A stretch of DNA of 64,000 nt. Origin: Bradyrhizobium sp. CCBAU 53338 (GTDB lineage Bacteria > Pseudomonadota > Alphaproteobacteria > Rhizobiales > Xanthobacteraceae). The notes below the pieces were generated by a model. That model ran no database searches. It was not told where the DNA came from and worked only from the letters and a program-made list of their open reading frames with translations. Shown here one piece after another: positions 36,925 through 46,693 of this stretch (the first letter of the stretch is position 1; every line of letters starts with the position of its first letter). The translations under genes were made by a program, and so were the position numbers. Where the stretch lies: the NCBI RefSeq assembly GCF_015291665.1, contig NZ_CP030048.1:4092001-4156000 (forward strand), read 5' to 3'.

Positions 36925-37188
36925 TCAGCCGCCCGCCTGGTCGAACACGCTGCGGCAAGCCTCGCTCAGGCTTGAGCGGTTACGACGCAGACAGGCCGTG
37001 ATGGCGCGGACGTTGGGGATCTCGCCGGCGCAGAGCCGGTAGACGTCGGGTGTGCAGGCCCGGCGCTGTTCCGGCGTGCCCTGTTGCGCCTGGGCTGTGG
37101 TGGCAAACAGCGTCAGGAACAGCCCGACCGTGGAGGCGCGGCGCGCCCGGCTTCTCACACGCGCAAACCGCAAGAACCTCGCCTTCAT
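36925..37188 (-). CDS. Small secreted Cys-rich protein (GLG1-type repeat)
   Basis: This is an 87-residue protein from ATG 37188, preceded by AGGAG 7 bp upstream. It has a basic N-terminus and a hydrophobic core VGLFLTLFATTAQA with likely cleavage before QQGTPEQ. The mature part has four Cys in the pattern of a Cys-rich GLG1 repeat: RACTPDVYRLCAGEIPNV, then ITACLRRNRSSLSEACRSVF. It is a periplasmic protein of unknown role. The frame continues upstream to 37242 without support. The gap 36686-36924 on its 3' side shows no gene. Confidence 0.75.
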   Translation of the reverse strand: MKARFLRFARVRSRARRASTVGLFLTLFATTAQAQQGTPEQRRACTPDVYRLCAGEIPNVRAITACLRRNRSSLSEACRSVFDQAGG

Positions 37189-37302
37189 GACCAGTCTCCT
37201 GTCTGCCTTGCCCGCCCGGCCGCCGTTGGCCGGTGTGGGCAAAGAGGTAGGAGGATTAAATCCCGGGGAATGTGATCTCTTTCACACTGGCACCGCCGCG
37301 CA

Positions 37303-37327
37303 GGAACCTAGACTTTCCTTCGGGGTT
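37303..37327 (+). promoter_or_regulatory. Possible EcfG-type (general stress) promoter
   Basis: GGAAC (37303-37307), 16 bp, then GGTT (37324-37327) approximates the alphaproteobacterial EcfG consensus GGAAC-N16/17-CGTT with one mismatch in the -10 element. It lies about 155 bp upstream of the small gene at 37484. Confidence 0.3.
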
Positions 37328-37483
37328 TTTTCCGAGTGGGCCTCGGGGATTTTCTTTGGGGATTTTCACGAAACGCTAACCAAACGGGCCCTGATCGCCT
37401 GATCGTTAAAATGCGAGCGATCGGGTCAATCGGGTAACAAACCGGCTTTGCGACAGTGCGCCATCCGTGGTCCGGAGGGTGTG

Positions 37484-37678
37484 ATGAGCGAAGCCGAATT
37501 CAACTTGATGCTGGATGCCGTCCGCGACGCCATGATTCATGACAATTTCGCGCCCGCACCGGAGGAGGACTTCCTGTCCCGCTCGTGGAGCTTCGACGCG
37601 ACGCCGAAAGCGGCCAACGACAATGAGGGCGCCTGGCCCCTGCTGCCCTTTCCGGACGGTTGGTACGCCGCCTGCTGA
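37484..37678 (+). CDS. Small protein, function unknown
   Basis: This is a 64-residue protein, MSEAEFNLMLDAVRDAMIHDNF, ending PLLPFPDGWYAAC. ATG 37484 is preceded by GGAGG; a GTG sits 3 bp upstream in frame. The N-terminus is helical, and the middle contains the polar stretch FDATPKAANDNEG, a form common in short rhizobial proteins. No domain is recognised. A possible EcfG-type promoter is at 37303. Confidence 0.6.
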   Translation: MSEAEFNLMLDAVRDAMIHDNFAPAPEEDFLSRSWSFDATPKAANDNEGAWPLLPFPDGWYAAC

Positions 37679-37749
37679 GACATCCCGGCCCAGCCTGATA
37701 CAACAGGTCGACGTCGCGACACGCGAGGCGCGATCACGCCGTCCGACGA

Positions 37750-37929
37750 TCAATTCTTGACGCTGTCCTCGTCATCCTGCGGCGCCCGGTCGGGCACGGC
37801 AGGCGGGAAGATGCTGTCATAGATCGCGCGTGCCTCTTGAATGAGGCGCGCCCGCTCCAGCTCGGACTTCGGGATAAATCGTACGATCTCGCCCACGTGC
37901 TCTCCAGGGCTCGGTTGGTGGGACTGCAT
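37750..37929 (-). CDS. Small protein, function unknown
   Basis: This is a 59-residue charged protein: MQSHQPSPGEHVGEIVRFIPKSELERARLIQEARAIYDSIFPPA, with an acidic tail DDEDSV. The frame upstream runs through the tRNA-Cys gene, so the start must lie downstream of it. ATG 37929 is the best candidate, though no strong ribosome binding site is seen. The helical KSELERARLIQEARAIYDSIFP part looks like true protein. Confidence 0.55.
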   Translation of the reverse strand: MQSHQPSPGEHVGEIVRFIPKSELERARLIQEARAIYDSIFPPAVPDRAPQDDEDSVKN

Positions 37930-38085
37930 CACCCAGCTGATGCGAACTCTATGCCAGACCACCTGAATCGCGGGTTTCCGGCCACCCCCGGGCGAACACG
38001 GTGCCGGGCAGGCGCAAGATGCCGTCCCGGTCGCGTGCGGAACCGGCGCGAAGATTTTTTTTGCTGGGATATCAGGGAGTTGTGA

Positions 38086-38159
38086 TGGAGGCCACGACCA
38101 GAATTGAACTGGTGTACACGGTTTTGCAGACCGTTGCGTAACCACTCCGCCACGTGGCC
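38086..38159 (-). tRNA. tRNA-Cys (anticodon GCA)
   Basis: The minus strand gives acceptor GGCCACG/CGTGGCC, a D arm GCGGAGTGGTTACGC, an anticodon stem with loop CTGCAAA (anticodon GCA) and a T arm with GTTCAATTC. The 3' CCA is encoded at 38086-38088. Confidence 0.97.
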
Positions 38160-38259
38160 TCAACGAGGGCGGAGCAATATAGGGGATCAGACGTTTAGGC
38201 AACCCCGCGGGGCGGGCTCAGGCCTCCTTGTCCCGGGCTCCGCCGCGATGACCGCAAAA

Positions 38260-39000
38260 TCAGGACCGCTTGCCTCGGCGGAAATCGCGTCGGCGGCCTT
38301 TTGGCGCCGGCTTCGGCGCGAGATCCGGCATCTCGGCCTGAACCTCGCGATAGCGTGCCAACAGCCGTTCGAAACTGGCGTTCAGCGTCTCGGCAATGTC
38401 GGGGCGCCGCTCCAGCCCCGACAGCAATGTCGCGGCCGCTTCGATTGTCGACAGTCCGTCCTTGCGTGGCTCGCGGCGCAGGCGCCCGTAGCGCGACGGG
38501 TGCTTCGGATTGAGGATCACCCGCTGGCATTTCAGCATCCAGGGATTGCGCCACCACAGCGCCTTGGCCTGGCTCCAGGTGCCGTCGAGAAGCACCACGC
38601 CTTCGAGCTTGCCGAGGATCGCGCGCTGGTTCTCCGCGACCTCGCCCTTGCGGTTGAGCGCGACGATCTCGCCGTCCACGTCGAGATCGGCCGCGCGCGC
38701 CGAGCCGAGATAGAGCACCGCCCAGTGCGAGGCATTCTCGATCGGACGGCCGAGCGCCTTGGACAGGCTCGGCCAGGACAGGCCGACCTTCACCGTCGCA
38801 TCGGCGAAATGCTTGGCAAGCAGCCGCGCCGTGCCTAGCGCCCTGTCCTGCTCCTGTGGATGCTGCAGGATCAGGAGCGAGAGCTTGTTCTCGATCGGCG
38901 TGACACTGTCGCAGATGCACAGCGGCATCGGCTTCTGGCAGTGCGGGCATTCGGGAATGGGCTCGGGCGCTGCGGCCGCGGTCTCGGCTGGGTTCGACAT
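38260..39000 (-). CDS. DTW-domain protein (tRNA-uridine aminocarboxypropyltransferase type)
   Basis: This is a 246-residue protein with the signature LLDGTWSQAK (D-x-T-W), an N-terminal zinc-type CPHCQKPMPLCIC and the partner segment VILNPKHPSRYGRLRREPRKDGLSTIEA. Members such as E. coli TapT transfer the aminocarboxypropyl group of SAM to uridine 47 of tRNA (acp3U). ATG 39000 (MSNPAETAAA) is used. The C-terminus is Lys/Arg-rich. It lies 41 bp after the last RND gene on the same strand, so it may be a distal member of that operon without functional link. Confidence 0.88.
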   Translation of the reverse strand: MSNPAETAAAAPEPIPECPHCQKPMPLCICDSVTPIENKLSLLILQHPQEQDRALGTARLLAKHFADATVKVGLSWPSLSKALGRPIENASHWAVLYLGSARAADLDVDGEIVALNRKGEVAENQRAILGKLEGVVLLDGTWSQAKALWWRNPWMLKCQRVILNPKHPSRYGRLRREPRKDGLSTIEAAATLLSGLERRPDIAETLNASFERLLARYREVQAEMPDLAPKPAPKGRRRDFRRGKRS

Positions 39001-39041
39001 GGTCGCCGCTATACGCTCCGCACGGCGGTTCAACAACCCGC

Positions 39042-42000
39042 CTATTCCGCCGGAGCTGCCAGCGCACGCGGCTCGGACCGCCGGCGCAGGCGGTCGATCA
39101 AGAGGTAGATCACGGGCGTGGTGTAGAGCGTCAGGACCTGCGAGACGAACAGGCCGCCGATGATGGTGATGCCGAGCGGGCGCCGCAGCTCGGTGCCCGG
39201 CCCGGTCGCGATGACCAGCGGAATGCCGGCGAACAGCGCCGCCATGGTCGTCATCAGGATCGGGCGGAAGCGCGCCTGGCAGGCCTCGAAGATCGCCTCG
39301 GCCGACGACAGGCCGCGTTGGCGCTCGGCATCGAGCGCGAAGTCGACCATCATGATGCCGTTCTTCTTGACGATGCCGATCAAGAGGATGATGCCGACAA
39401 AGGCGATCACCGTCAGCGGCGTATTGGTGATCTGGAGCGCCAGCAGCGCGCCGAGGCCTGCCGAGGGCAGCGTCGAGATGATCGTGAGCGGATGGGCGAG
39501 GCTCTCGTAGAGCACGCCGAGCACGATATACATCGCCACCAGCGCGCCGAGGATCAAAAGGGGTTGACGCCCGCTGGTCTTGGCGAAATCGCCGGCATTG
39601 CCGTCAAAACTGCCGCGAATACCTTCGGGCATATGCAACTCGTCCACCGCGCGCTGGATGTTCTGCGTGGCGGCCTGCAACTCCACGTCGGGCAAGGTGT
39701 TGAACGACACCGTGGTCGAGGGCACCGACTGCGAGTGATAGACCGCGAGCGCGGCGAGCCCGCGCGTCGCGTGGACCACGGCAGACAGCGGCACCTGCAC
39801 GTCGCCGGCGCCGGCGACGTAGATGCGCTCCAGGTTGGACGGATCGACCTGGAATTTCGGATCGATCTCCAGCACGGTCATGTACTGGTTGCGCTGGGTG
39901 TATATGATCGAGATCTGGCGCTGCGAGAAGGCGTTGTTCAGGGCATTGTCGATGTCCTGGACCTTGACGCCGAGCGCTGCTGCCTTCTGGCGGTCGATGT
40001 TCAGCGTGAGCTGGAGTCCGCCGGGGTCGCGGTCGCTGGAAATATCGGTGATGCCTTCCACCGTCTCCATCCGCTTGGCCACGATCGGCGCCCACTTCTG
40101 CAGCAGGTCGAGGTCGGTGCTCGAGAGCGTATACTGGTAGTTGGAGTCGCTCTGGCGGCCGCCGGCGCGGACGTCCTGCGCGGCGAACATGAAGAGACGG
40201 ATGCCGGGCACTGGGAACAGCGCCTTCCTGAGACGATCGATCACGACCTGGGTCGAGATGTGATCGCGCTCCTCGGGCGGCTTCAGGCTGATGTACATGA
40301 CGCCGCGGTTCGAGGTCGCGCCTCCCGGCCCGGCTCCGCCGCCGACGGTCGAACCGATGCCGGCCACGGCCGGGTCCTGCATCACGATGTCGGCGAGCCT
40401 CTGCTGGAGCGTCAGCATCGACTGGAACGAGATGTCCGCCGAGGCCCGCGTCGCGCCGATGACGAAGCCGGAATCGTCAGTGGGGAAATAGCCCTTGGGC
40501 ACCTTGATGTAGAGCATCACCGTCAGGCCGATGGTGGCGAAGAACACGAGCAGCGTCAGCAACGGGAAATCGAGCACGGCCCGCAGGGTGCGGGTGTAGA
40601 ACGCGACGATGCGCGACAGCGAGCCTTCGATCAGGCGGTCGAACAGCGTGGCGGACCCCGAGGTGGCTTGCCTGACGTAGTGCGCGCAAATCATCGGCGT
40701 GACCGTCAGCGACACCAGGGTCGAGACGACGATCGCGAAGGTCAGCGTCAGCGAAAATTCGCGCAAGAGGCGGCCGACGATGCCGTCCATGAAGATCAGC
40801 GGCGTGAACGCCGCGATCAGCGACAGGCTGATCGAGACCACCGTGAAGCCGATCTGCCTGGCGCCCTCCAGCGCCGCCCGCATCGGCCGCATGCCATGCT
40901 CGAGATTGCGGAACATGTTCTCGATCATGACGATGGCGTCGTCGACGACGAAGCCGACCGAGATCGCGAGCGCCATCAGCGACAGATTGTCGATCGAGAA
41001 GCCGGCGACCCACATGCCGGCGCAGGTGCCGGCCAGCGCCAGCGGCACCGAGATGCCGGCAGCAATCGTCGGTGTCACGCGGCGCAGGAACACGAACACC
41101 ACGACCATGACCAGAACGGCGGTCGCGAGCAGCGTCCACTGCATGTCCATCACGCTGGCGCGGATCGTCGAGGTGCGGTCGACCAGGGTGGAGACATCGA
41201 CGCCGGCCGGGATCCACTGCTTCAGCGCAGGGATCAGCGCCTTGACCCGGTCGACGGTGTCGATGACGTTCGCGTCGCCCTGCTTGGTGATCTGGATCAG
41301 CACCGCCGGCTGCTTGTTGAACCAGGCGATCGAGCGCGCGTTGCGGACTGAATCCTCGATTTCGGCGACGTCGGCGAGCCGGACGAAATTGCCGTTCGAG
41401 CTCTTGATGATGATGTCGCGGAATTCCTGCGCCGTGCGCATCTGCTTGTTGAGCGACAGCGTTTCGCTCTGGCGCTCGCCGTTGAAGATGCCGACGGGCC
41501 CGAGCGGGTTGGCGTTGACGATGGCGGTCCGCACGTCGTCGGTCGCGATGCCCGCGTTCGACAGTGCCACGGGGTTGAGCTGGATCCGCACCGCCGGCTG
41601 GTCGGCGCCCGACACGGTCACGTCGCCGACGCCCGGGACCTGCGAGATGCGTTGCGCCAGCACGGTATCGGCGACGTCGTAGATCGCGCTGGCGGACAGC
41701 GTCTTGGAGGTCAGCGCCAGCACGAAGACCGGCGCGCCGGCCGTATTCGCTTTCCGGAAGCGCGGCAGCGCCGGCAGATCGCTCGGCAAATCGACCAGCG
41801 CGGCGTTGATGGCGGCCTGCACGTCGCGCGCGGCCTTGTCGATGTTGCGGCCGATGTCGAACTGGAGCTGGATGTTCGCCGTGCCGAGCGACGACGTCGA
41901 GGTGATCTGGTTGATGCCTGCGATCTCGCCGAGCCGCCGTTCCAGCGGCGCGGCGACGGTCGCCGCCATCACGGAAGGATCGGCGCCGGGACGGCTCGCC

Positions 42001-42146
42001 GAGACGAAGATGGCGGGGAAATCGACGTTCGGGACCGAGGCGACCGGCAGGAACTCGTAAGCGACGCCCCCCAGCAGGAACAGCCCGATCGACAGCAGCG
42101 TGGTCGCGACGGGGCGCCGGATGAAGGGCTCCGAGATCGATGCCAT
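39042..42146 (-). CDS. mdtC: RND multidrug efflux permease, second of the pair (MdtC-like)
   Basis: This is a 1034-residue inner-membrane proton/drug antiporter. It has the RND topology: TM1 (VATTLLSIGLFLLGGVAYEFL), a large periplasmic loop, TM2-6 with the proton-relay pair in GFVVDDAIVMIEN and the segment STLVSLTVTPMICA, then the second half with GIILLIGIVKKNGIMMVDFALDAERQRG. ATG 42146 overlaps the stop of the preceding permease by one base (TGATG); GTG 42149 is an alternative. In MdtBC-type pumps the two permeases form a mixed trimer, and this pair fits that pattern. Confidence 0.94.
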   Translation of the reverse strand: MASISEPFIRRPVATTLLSIGLFLLGGVAYEFLPVASVPNVDFPAIFVSASRPGADPSVMAATVAAPLERRLGEIAGINQITSTSSLGTANIQLQFDIGRNIDKAARDVQAAINAALVDLPSDLPALPRFRKANTAGAPVFVLALTSKTLSASAIYDVADTVLAQRISQVPGVGDVTVSGADQPAVRIQLNPVALSNAGIATDDVRTAIVNANPLGPVGIFNGERQSETLSLNKQMRTAQEFRDIIIKSSNGNFVRLADVAEIEDSVRNARSIAWFNKQPAVLIQITKQGDANVIDTVDRVKALIPALKQWIPAGVDVSTLVDRTSTIRASVMDMQWTLLATAVLVMVVVFVFLRRVTPTIAAGISVPLALAGTCAGMWVAGFSIDNLSLMALAISVGFVVDDAIVMIENMFRNLEHGMRPMRAALEGARQIGFTVVSISLSLIAAFTPLIFMDGIVGRLLREFSLTLTFAIVVSTLVSLTVTPMICAHYVRQATSGSATLFDRLIEGSLSRIVAFYTRTLRAVLDFPLLTLLVFFATIGLTVMLYIKVPKGYFPTDDSGFVIGATRASADISFQSMLTLQQRLADIVMQDPAVAGIGSTVGGGAGPGGATSNRGVMYISLKPPEERDHISTQVVIDRLRKALFPVPGIRLFMFAAQDVRAGGRQSDSNYQYTLSSTDLDLLQKWAPIVAKRMETVEGITDISSDRDPGGLQLTLNIDRQKAAALGVKVQDIDNALNNAFSQRQISIIYTQRNQYMTVLEIDPKFQVDPSNLERIYVAGAGDVQVPLSAVVHATRGLAALAVYHSQSVPSTTVSFNTLPDVELQAATQNIQRAVDELHMPEGIRGSFDGNAGDFAKTSGRQPLLILGALVAMYIVLGVLYESLAHPLTIISTLPSAGLGALLALQITNTPLTVIAFVGIILLIGIVKKNGIMMVDFALDAERQRGLSSAEAIFEACQARFRPILMTTMAALFAGIPLVIATGPGTELRRPLGITIIGGLFVSQVLTLYTTPVIYLLIDRLRRRSEPRALAAPAE

Positions 42147-45100
42147 CACTGCATCCCCTCGGTCGCGCCGGCCGTTGGCGCTTCGGGCTCCGGCGGCGGC
42201 AGTGCCTGCTCGAGGCGGCGGTTGATGCGGTCGAGCGCGAGGTAGATCACGGGCGTCGTGTAGAGCGTCAGCAGCTGGCTCAGCAGCAGGCCGCCGATGA
42301 TGGAGATGCCGAGCGGAAAGCGCAGCTCGGCGCCGGTGCCGCTCTCGATCGCCAGCGGCAGTGCGCCGAACAGCGCGGCCAGCGTCGTCATCATGATCGG
42401 GCGGAAGCGCAACAGACAGGCCTGCACGATCGCCTCATGCGCCGGCATGCCCTGCCCGCGCTCGGCCTCCAGCGCGAAGTCGATCATCATGATCGCGTTC
42501 TTCTTGACGATGCCCATCAAGAGGATGATGCCGATCAGGCCGATGACCGAGAGGTCCTGCCCGCACAGGATCAGCGCCACGATGGCGCCGACGCCGGCCG
42601 AGGGCAGCGTCGATAGGATCGTGATCGGGTGGATGTAACTCTCGTAGAGCACGCCCAGCACGATGTAGATCGTGATCACGGCGGCAAGCAAAAGCCAGGG
42701 CTGGCCGGCGAGCGCCCTGGCGAATTCGGCGGCATCGCCCGCGTACACGCCGACGATGCTGCTGGGCATTTCGATCCGGGTCTCGATCGCCTTCACCGCC
42801 TGGACGGCGTCGCCGAGCGCGGCGCCCGGCGCGAGGTTGAAGGAGAGCGAGATCGCCGGGAACTGCGCCTGGTGCGAGATCGCGAGCGGCGCCGTGGTGC
42901 GCTTCAGCGTCGCCACCGCATCGAGCGGCACCTGGGCGTTGGGCGCGCCGGCCGCGGAGTTGCTCGCGCCGCCCGGCAGATAGAGCTTCGACAGGATCGA
43001 GGGATCGCGCTGGTACATCGGCAGCGCCTCCAGCACCACCCGGTACTGGTTGGCCTGGCCGTAGATGGTCGAGATCTGCCGCTGTGCAAAGGCGTCGTTC
43101 AGCGTGTCGGTGATGGCTTGCAGGCTGACGCCGAGCTGTCCGGCGCGGGTGCGGTCGACGTCGAGCTGCGCGCGCAGGCCACCTTCCTGCGCCTCCGAGG
43201 AGACATCGCGGAACAGGGGATCGCGCCGCATCTCGTCGACGAGCTTGCGCGCCCATTCCGATACCAGCGCCGCATCGGTGCCGGTCAGCGTGTACTGGTA
43301 TTGCGAGCGGCTCGACTGGGTCGAGATCTGCACGTCCTGCACCGGCTGGAAATAGACGGTCATGCCGGGAATGCCGGCAACCTTCTCCTTCAGACGGCTG
43401 ATGACCACGCCGACATCGTCGCGTCGCTCACCTCGCGGCTTCAGGGTCATGACCAGGCGCCCGACATTGGTGGTCGGATTGACCGAGCCCGCGCCGATCA
43501 CGGACACCACGCCCGTCACGTCAGGATCGGCCTTGATGGCGCCGGCGGCCTCGGCCTGCCGCTTTTGCATCTCGGCGAATGACACGTCAGGCCCCGCCTC
43601 CGTCACCGCCGTGATCGAGGCAGTATCCTGAAGCGGCAGAAACCCCTTGGGCGCGACGACATAGAGGAGCAGGGTCGCGACCAGCGTCGCGAACGTCACG
43701 ACCAGCGTGGCGCGCTGGCGCTGCAGCACCCAGAGCAGCGTGCGGTGGTAGAATTCGACGGTACGGTCGATGAAGCGGCTCACGGCGGCAAGCCCCGGCA
43801 CCGCCAGTTCCTCATGGGCGTGCTTGAGCAGCCGCGAGCACATCATCGGCGTCAGCGTCAGCGATACCACGGCCGAGGTCACGACGGCGATGGTCAGCGT
43901 CAGCGCGAACTCGCGGAACATGCGCCCGACAAGGCCCGACATGAACAACAGCGGGATGAACACCGCGATCAGCGACACCGTCAGCGAGATTACGGTGAAG
44001 CCGATCTCGCTGGCGCCCTTGAGCGAGGCCGTCATCGCGTTGTCGCCGTCCTCCATGTGGCGGACGATGTTCTCGATCATGACGATGGCATCGTCCACGA
44101 CGAAACCGGTGCCGATCGTCAACGCCATCAGCGACAGATTGTCGAGGCTGAATCCGGCGAAATACATGATGCCGAAGCTGGTGATCAGCGACAGCGGCAG
44201 CGCTACTCCCGCGATCACGGTCGCGCGCAGCGAGCGCAGAAACAGCAGCACGACCAACGTCACCAGCACGACGGCAAGGACCAGCGTGAACTGCACGTCA
44301 TGGACGGAAGCGCGAATGGTGACGGTGCGGTCGGAGACGATGGTGAGATTCACGCCGGCCGGAATGGCGCGCTGGACCTTGGGGATCTCGGCCCGGATCT
44401 GCTTGACGACGTCGATGACGTTGGCGCCGGGCTGGCGCTGGATGTCGATGATGACGGCCGGCGTCCCCTGGTACCAGCCGCCGGTGCGGTCGTTCTCAAG
44501 CCCGTCGACGATCTGCGCGACGTCGCCGATCGTCACGGGCGAGCCGTTGCGGTAGGCGATGATGATGGGACGGTAGGCGTCGGCGGCGGCGATCTGGTCG
44601 TTGGCCGCGATGATGTAGGCTTGCTGGGCGCCGTCGAGCGAGCCCTTTGGCCCGGAGACGTTGGCGTTTGCGATCGCGGCGCGCAGATCCTCCATCGCGA
44701 TGCCGTAGGCCGCGAGCCGCGCCAGATCGGCCTGGATGCGCACGGCCGGCTTCAGGCCGCCGAGCACGGACACGCGGCCGACGCCGGATATTTGGCTGAG
44801 ACGCTGCGCCAGCAGCGTGTCGGCGATGTCGCTCATCGCACGCAGCGAGATCGTGTCCGAGCGCAGCGCCAGCGTCATCACGGGCGCATCGGCCGGGTTC
44901 ACCTTGGCGTAGGTTGGCGGATAAGGCAGCGTCTTGGGCAGCACGCCGGCGGCGGCGTTGATCGCAGCCTGCACGTCCTGGGTCGCGCCGTCGATGTCGC
45001 GGTTCAGGTCGAACTGGAGCGAGATCTGGCTGACACCGAACGAGCTCGTCGAGTTCATCGCCGTCAGCGACGGGATCTGCCCGAGTTGCCGTTCCAGCGG

Positions 45101-45295
45101 CGCCGTGATCAGCGAGGCGATGACGTCGGGGCTCGCGCCCGGCAGCTGCGTCGACACCTGCACGGTCGGGAAGTCGACCTGCGGCAGCGCGGAGACCGGC
45201 AGCGCGAAATAGCCGAGCGCACCGCCGATCAACAGCGCAATGCCGAGCAGCGAGGTCGCGATCGGACGGCGAATGAAGGGTTCGGAAACACCCAT
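42146..45295 (-). CDS. mdtB: RND multidrug efflux permease, first of the pair (MdtB-like)
   Basis: This is a 1049-residue RND permease closely related to its downstream neighbour (MGVSEPFIRRPIATSLLGIALLIGGALGYFALPVSALPQVDFPT). It has the DD proton-relay pair in GTGFVVDDAIVMIEN, the TM segment SLTVSLIAVFIPLLFMSG, and GIILLMGIVKKNAIMMIDFALEAERGQG in the second half. The presence of two linked RND permeases plus one adaptor is the mdtABC arrangement. It starts 36 bp after the adaptor gene. Confidence 0.94.
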   Translation of the reverse strand: MGVSEPFIRRPIATSLLGIALLIGGALGYFALPVSALPQVDFPTVQVSTQLPGASPDVIASLITAPLERQLGQIPSLTAMNSTSSFGVSQISLQFDLNRDIDGATQDVQAAINAAAGVLPKTLPYPPTYAKVNPADAPVMTLALRSDTISLRAMSDIADTLLAQRLSQISGVGRVSVLGGLKPAVRIQADLARLAAYGIAMEDLRAAIANANVSGPKGSLDGAQQAYIIAANDQIAAADAYRPIIIAYRNGSPVTIGDVAQIVDGLENDRTGGWYQGTPAVIIDIQRQPGANVIDVVKQIRAEIPKVQRAIPAGVNLTIVSDRTVTIRASVHDVQFTLVLAVVLVTLVVLLFLRSLRATVIAGVALPLSLITSFGIMYFAGFSLDNLSLMALTIGTGFVVDDAIVMIENIVRHMEDGDNAMTASLKGASEIGFTVISLTVSLIAVFIPLLFMSGLVGRMFREFALTLTIAVVTSAVVSLTLTPMMCSRLLKHAHEELAVPGLAAVSRFIDRTVEFYHRTLLWVLQRQRATLVVTFATLVATLLLYVVAPKGFLPLQDTASITAVTEAGPDVSFAEMQKRQAEAAGAIKADPDVTGVVSVIGAGSVNPTTNVGRLVMTLKPRGERRDDVGVVISRLKEKVAGIPGMTVYFQPVQDVQISTQSSRSQYQYTLTGTDAALVSEWARKLVDEMRRDPLFRDVSSEAQEGGLRAQLDVDRTRAGQLGVSLQAITDTLNDAFAQRQISTIYGQANQYRVVLEALPMYQRDPSILSKLYLPGGASNSAAGAPNAQVPLDAVATLKRTTAPLAISHQAQFPAISLSFNLAPGAALGDAVQAVKAIETRIEMPSSIVGVYAGDAAEFARALAGQPWLLLAAVITIYIVLGVLYESYIHPITILSTLPSAGVGAIVALILCGQDLSVIGLIGIILLMGIVKKNAIMMIDFALEAERGQGMPAHEAIVQACLLRFRPIMMTTLAALFGALPLAIESGTGAELRFPLGISIIGGLLLSQLLTLYTTPVIYLALDRINRRLEQALPPPEPEAPTAGATEGMQ

Positions 45296-45331
45296 GAGAT
45301 GCGCCTCGTCGTCAGTCCGGCTTTGTCGGGG

Positions 45332-46693
45332 TCATGGCTGCTTTGCTCCCGACCCCGACGCACCCGGACTTGCACCCGGTCCTGTCTGTCCCTTCTTCTG
45401 GCCGTCCTTCTGACCGTCCTTGGCCTGACCACCCTTCCCGTCGCCCTGCGGCGCGCGCGTGCGCTTGCGCGGGGCGAGGTCGGCCGACGGCGTCTGCTCG
45501 TTGCGGCCGATGATGACCTTGGAGCCATCGGACAGATTGGCGAAGCCCGTGGTGACAACCTTGTCGTTCGCTGTCAGGCCGCTCGCGATCACGGCGTCAT
45601 GCTCGTTCTGCTGCGTCACCGTCACCGGCTTGGCCGCAACGACGTTGTCCTCGCCGATGACATAGCTGAACGTGCCGATCGGCCCGCGCTGAACCGCCGA
45701 CGTCGGCACCACCAGCGCCTGGTTCAGGGTCTCGACCTTGAGGCGGACATTGACGAACTGGCCCGGCCAGAGCTGGTATTGGGCGTTGGGAAATTCCGCC
45801 TTCAGCTTGAGCGTGCCGGTGGTCTGGTCGACCTGGTTGTCGATGCCGGTGAGCTTGCCGGTGTCGATCACGGTGACGCCGTCATTGCCGAACACATCGA
45901 CCGACAGCGCGCCTTTCGCGGCAGCCGCATTGACGCGCATGATCTGCTGTTGCGGCAGGCTGAACCACGCCGCGATCGGCTGCAATTGCGTGATGACGAC
46001 GAGGCCGGTGGTGTCGGAGGCGTGAATGATGTTGCCCTGGTCGACCTGGCGCAGGCCGACGCGGCCCGATATAGGCGCAACGATCTTGGTGTAGCTCAGC
46101 GTCGCCGCCGCATTGTCGATCGAGGCCTGGTCGGCCTTGACCAGCGCCTCGGTCTGCGCGACTGCGGCGCGCTGGGTGTCGGCCTGCTGCTTCGAGCCGG
46201 CATTGGACGCAGCGAGCTGCTCGTAGCGCGTGAGATCAATGCGCTGGTTGGCGAGCTGGGCCTCGTCCTGGGCCTTCTTGGCGACGGCCTGGTCGTAGGT
46301 TGCCTGGTAGAGCGCCGGGTCGATCTCGCCGAGCACGTCGTCCTTCTTGACGTCCTGGCCTTCGGTGAACTTCACCGCGATCAGCTTGCCGTCGACCTGC
46401 GAGCGCACGGTGACGGTATTGAGCGCGCGGATCGCGCCGACACCGTCGAGATAGACGGGCACGTCCTGGACCCGTGGCGTGGCCGCCAGCACCGGCACCG
46501 GCAGATCGGGCCGCTGCTGGCCGCGACCGAAGGGAGCCTGCTGCTGCGGCTGCTGATGCCACAAGGTCCAGCCGAGATAGCCGAAGCCCCCGAGGATCGC
46601 GAGTGTGATCAGGGTCATGACGAAGCCGCGGCCGCGCGATTTCTTCGCCGTCCCCTCCTTCGCGCCGTCCTTCGTATCCGGCTTAAAGAGCAT
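45332..46693 (-). CDS. mdtA: Periplasmic adaptor (membrane fusion) subunit, MdtA-like
   Basis: This is a 453-residue HlyD/AcrA-type adaptor. The N-terminal anchor GFVMTLITLAILGGFGYLGWTLW (about residues 24-46) precedes a lipoyl domain (YLDGVGAIRALNTVTVRSQVDGKL), a helical hairpin, and beta-barrel and membrane-proximal domains. The C-terminal tail is Lys/Gly/Gln-rich and low in complexity. ATG 46693 lies inside the 3' end of the NodT-type gene (11-bp overlap), which implies coupled translation. It links the MdtB/MdtC permeases to the outer-membrane channel. Confidence 0.93.
   Translation of the reverse strand: MLFKPDTKDGAKEGTAKKSRGRGFVMTLITLAILGGFGYLGWTLWHQQPQQQAPFGRGQQRPDLPVPVLAATPRVQDVPVYLDGVGAIRALNTVTVRSQVDGKLIAVKFTEGQDVKKDDVLGEIDPALYQATYDQAVAKKAQDEAQLANQRIDLTRYEQLAASNAGSKQQADTQRAAVAQTEALVKADQASIDNAAATLSYTKIVAPISGRVGLRQVDQGNIIHASDTTGLVVITQLQPIAAWFSLPQQQIMRVNAAAAKGALSVDVFGNDGVTVIDTGKLTGIDNQVDQTTGTLKLKAEFPNAQYQLWPGQFVNVRLKVETLNQALVVPTSAVQRGPIGTFSYVIGEDNVVAAKPVTVTQQNEHDAVIASGLTANDKVVTTGFANLSDGSKVIIGRNEQTPSADLAPRKRTRAPQGDGKGGQAKDGQKDGQKKGQTGPGASPGASGSGAKQP

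Noticed and set aside
36840..36925. DnaA-box-like sequences (atatccacag, aaatccacag)
   Set aside because: There are only two imperfect boxes, no A/T-rich unwinding region and no replication genes nearby, so this is not an origin.
36485..36958. Minus-strand ORF with a segment SGRLSPNDGTSFRLTYL resembling a histidine-kinase end
   Set aside because: Most of it is antisense to the channel gene and the rest lacks kinase motifs; resemblance is too short.
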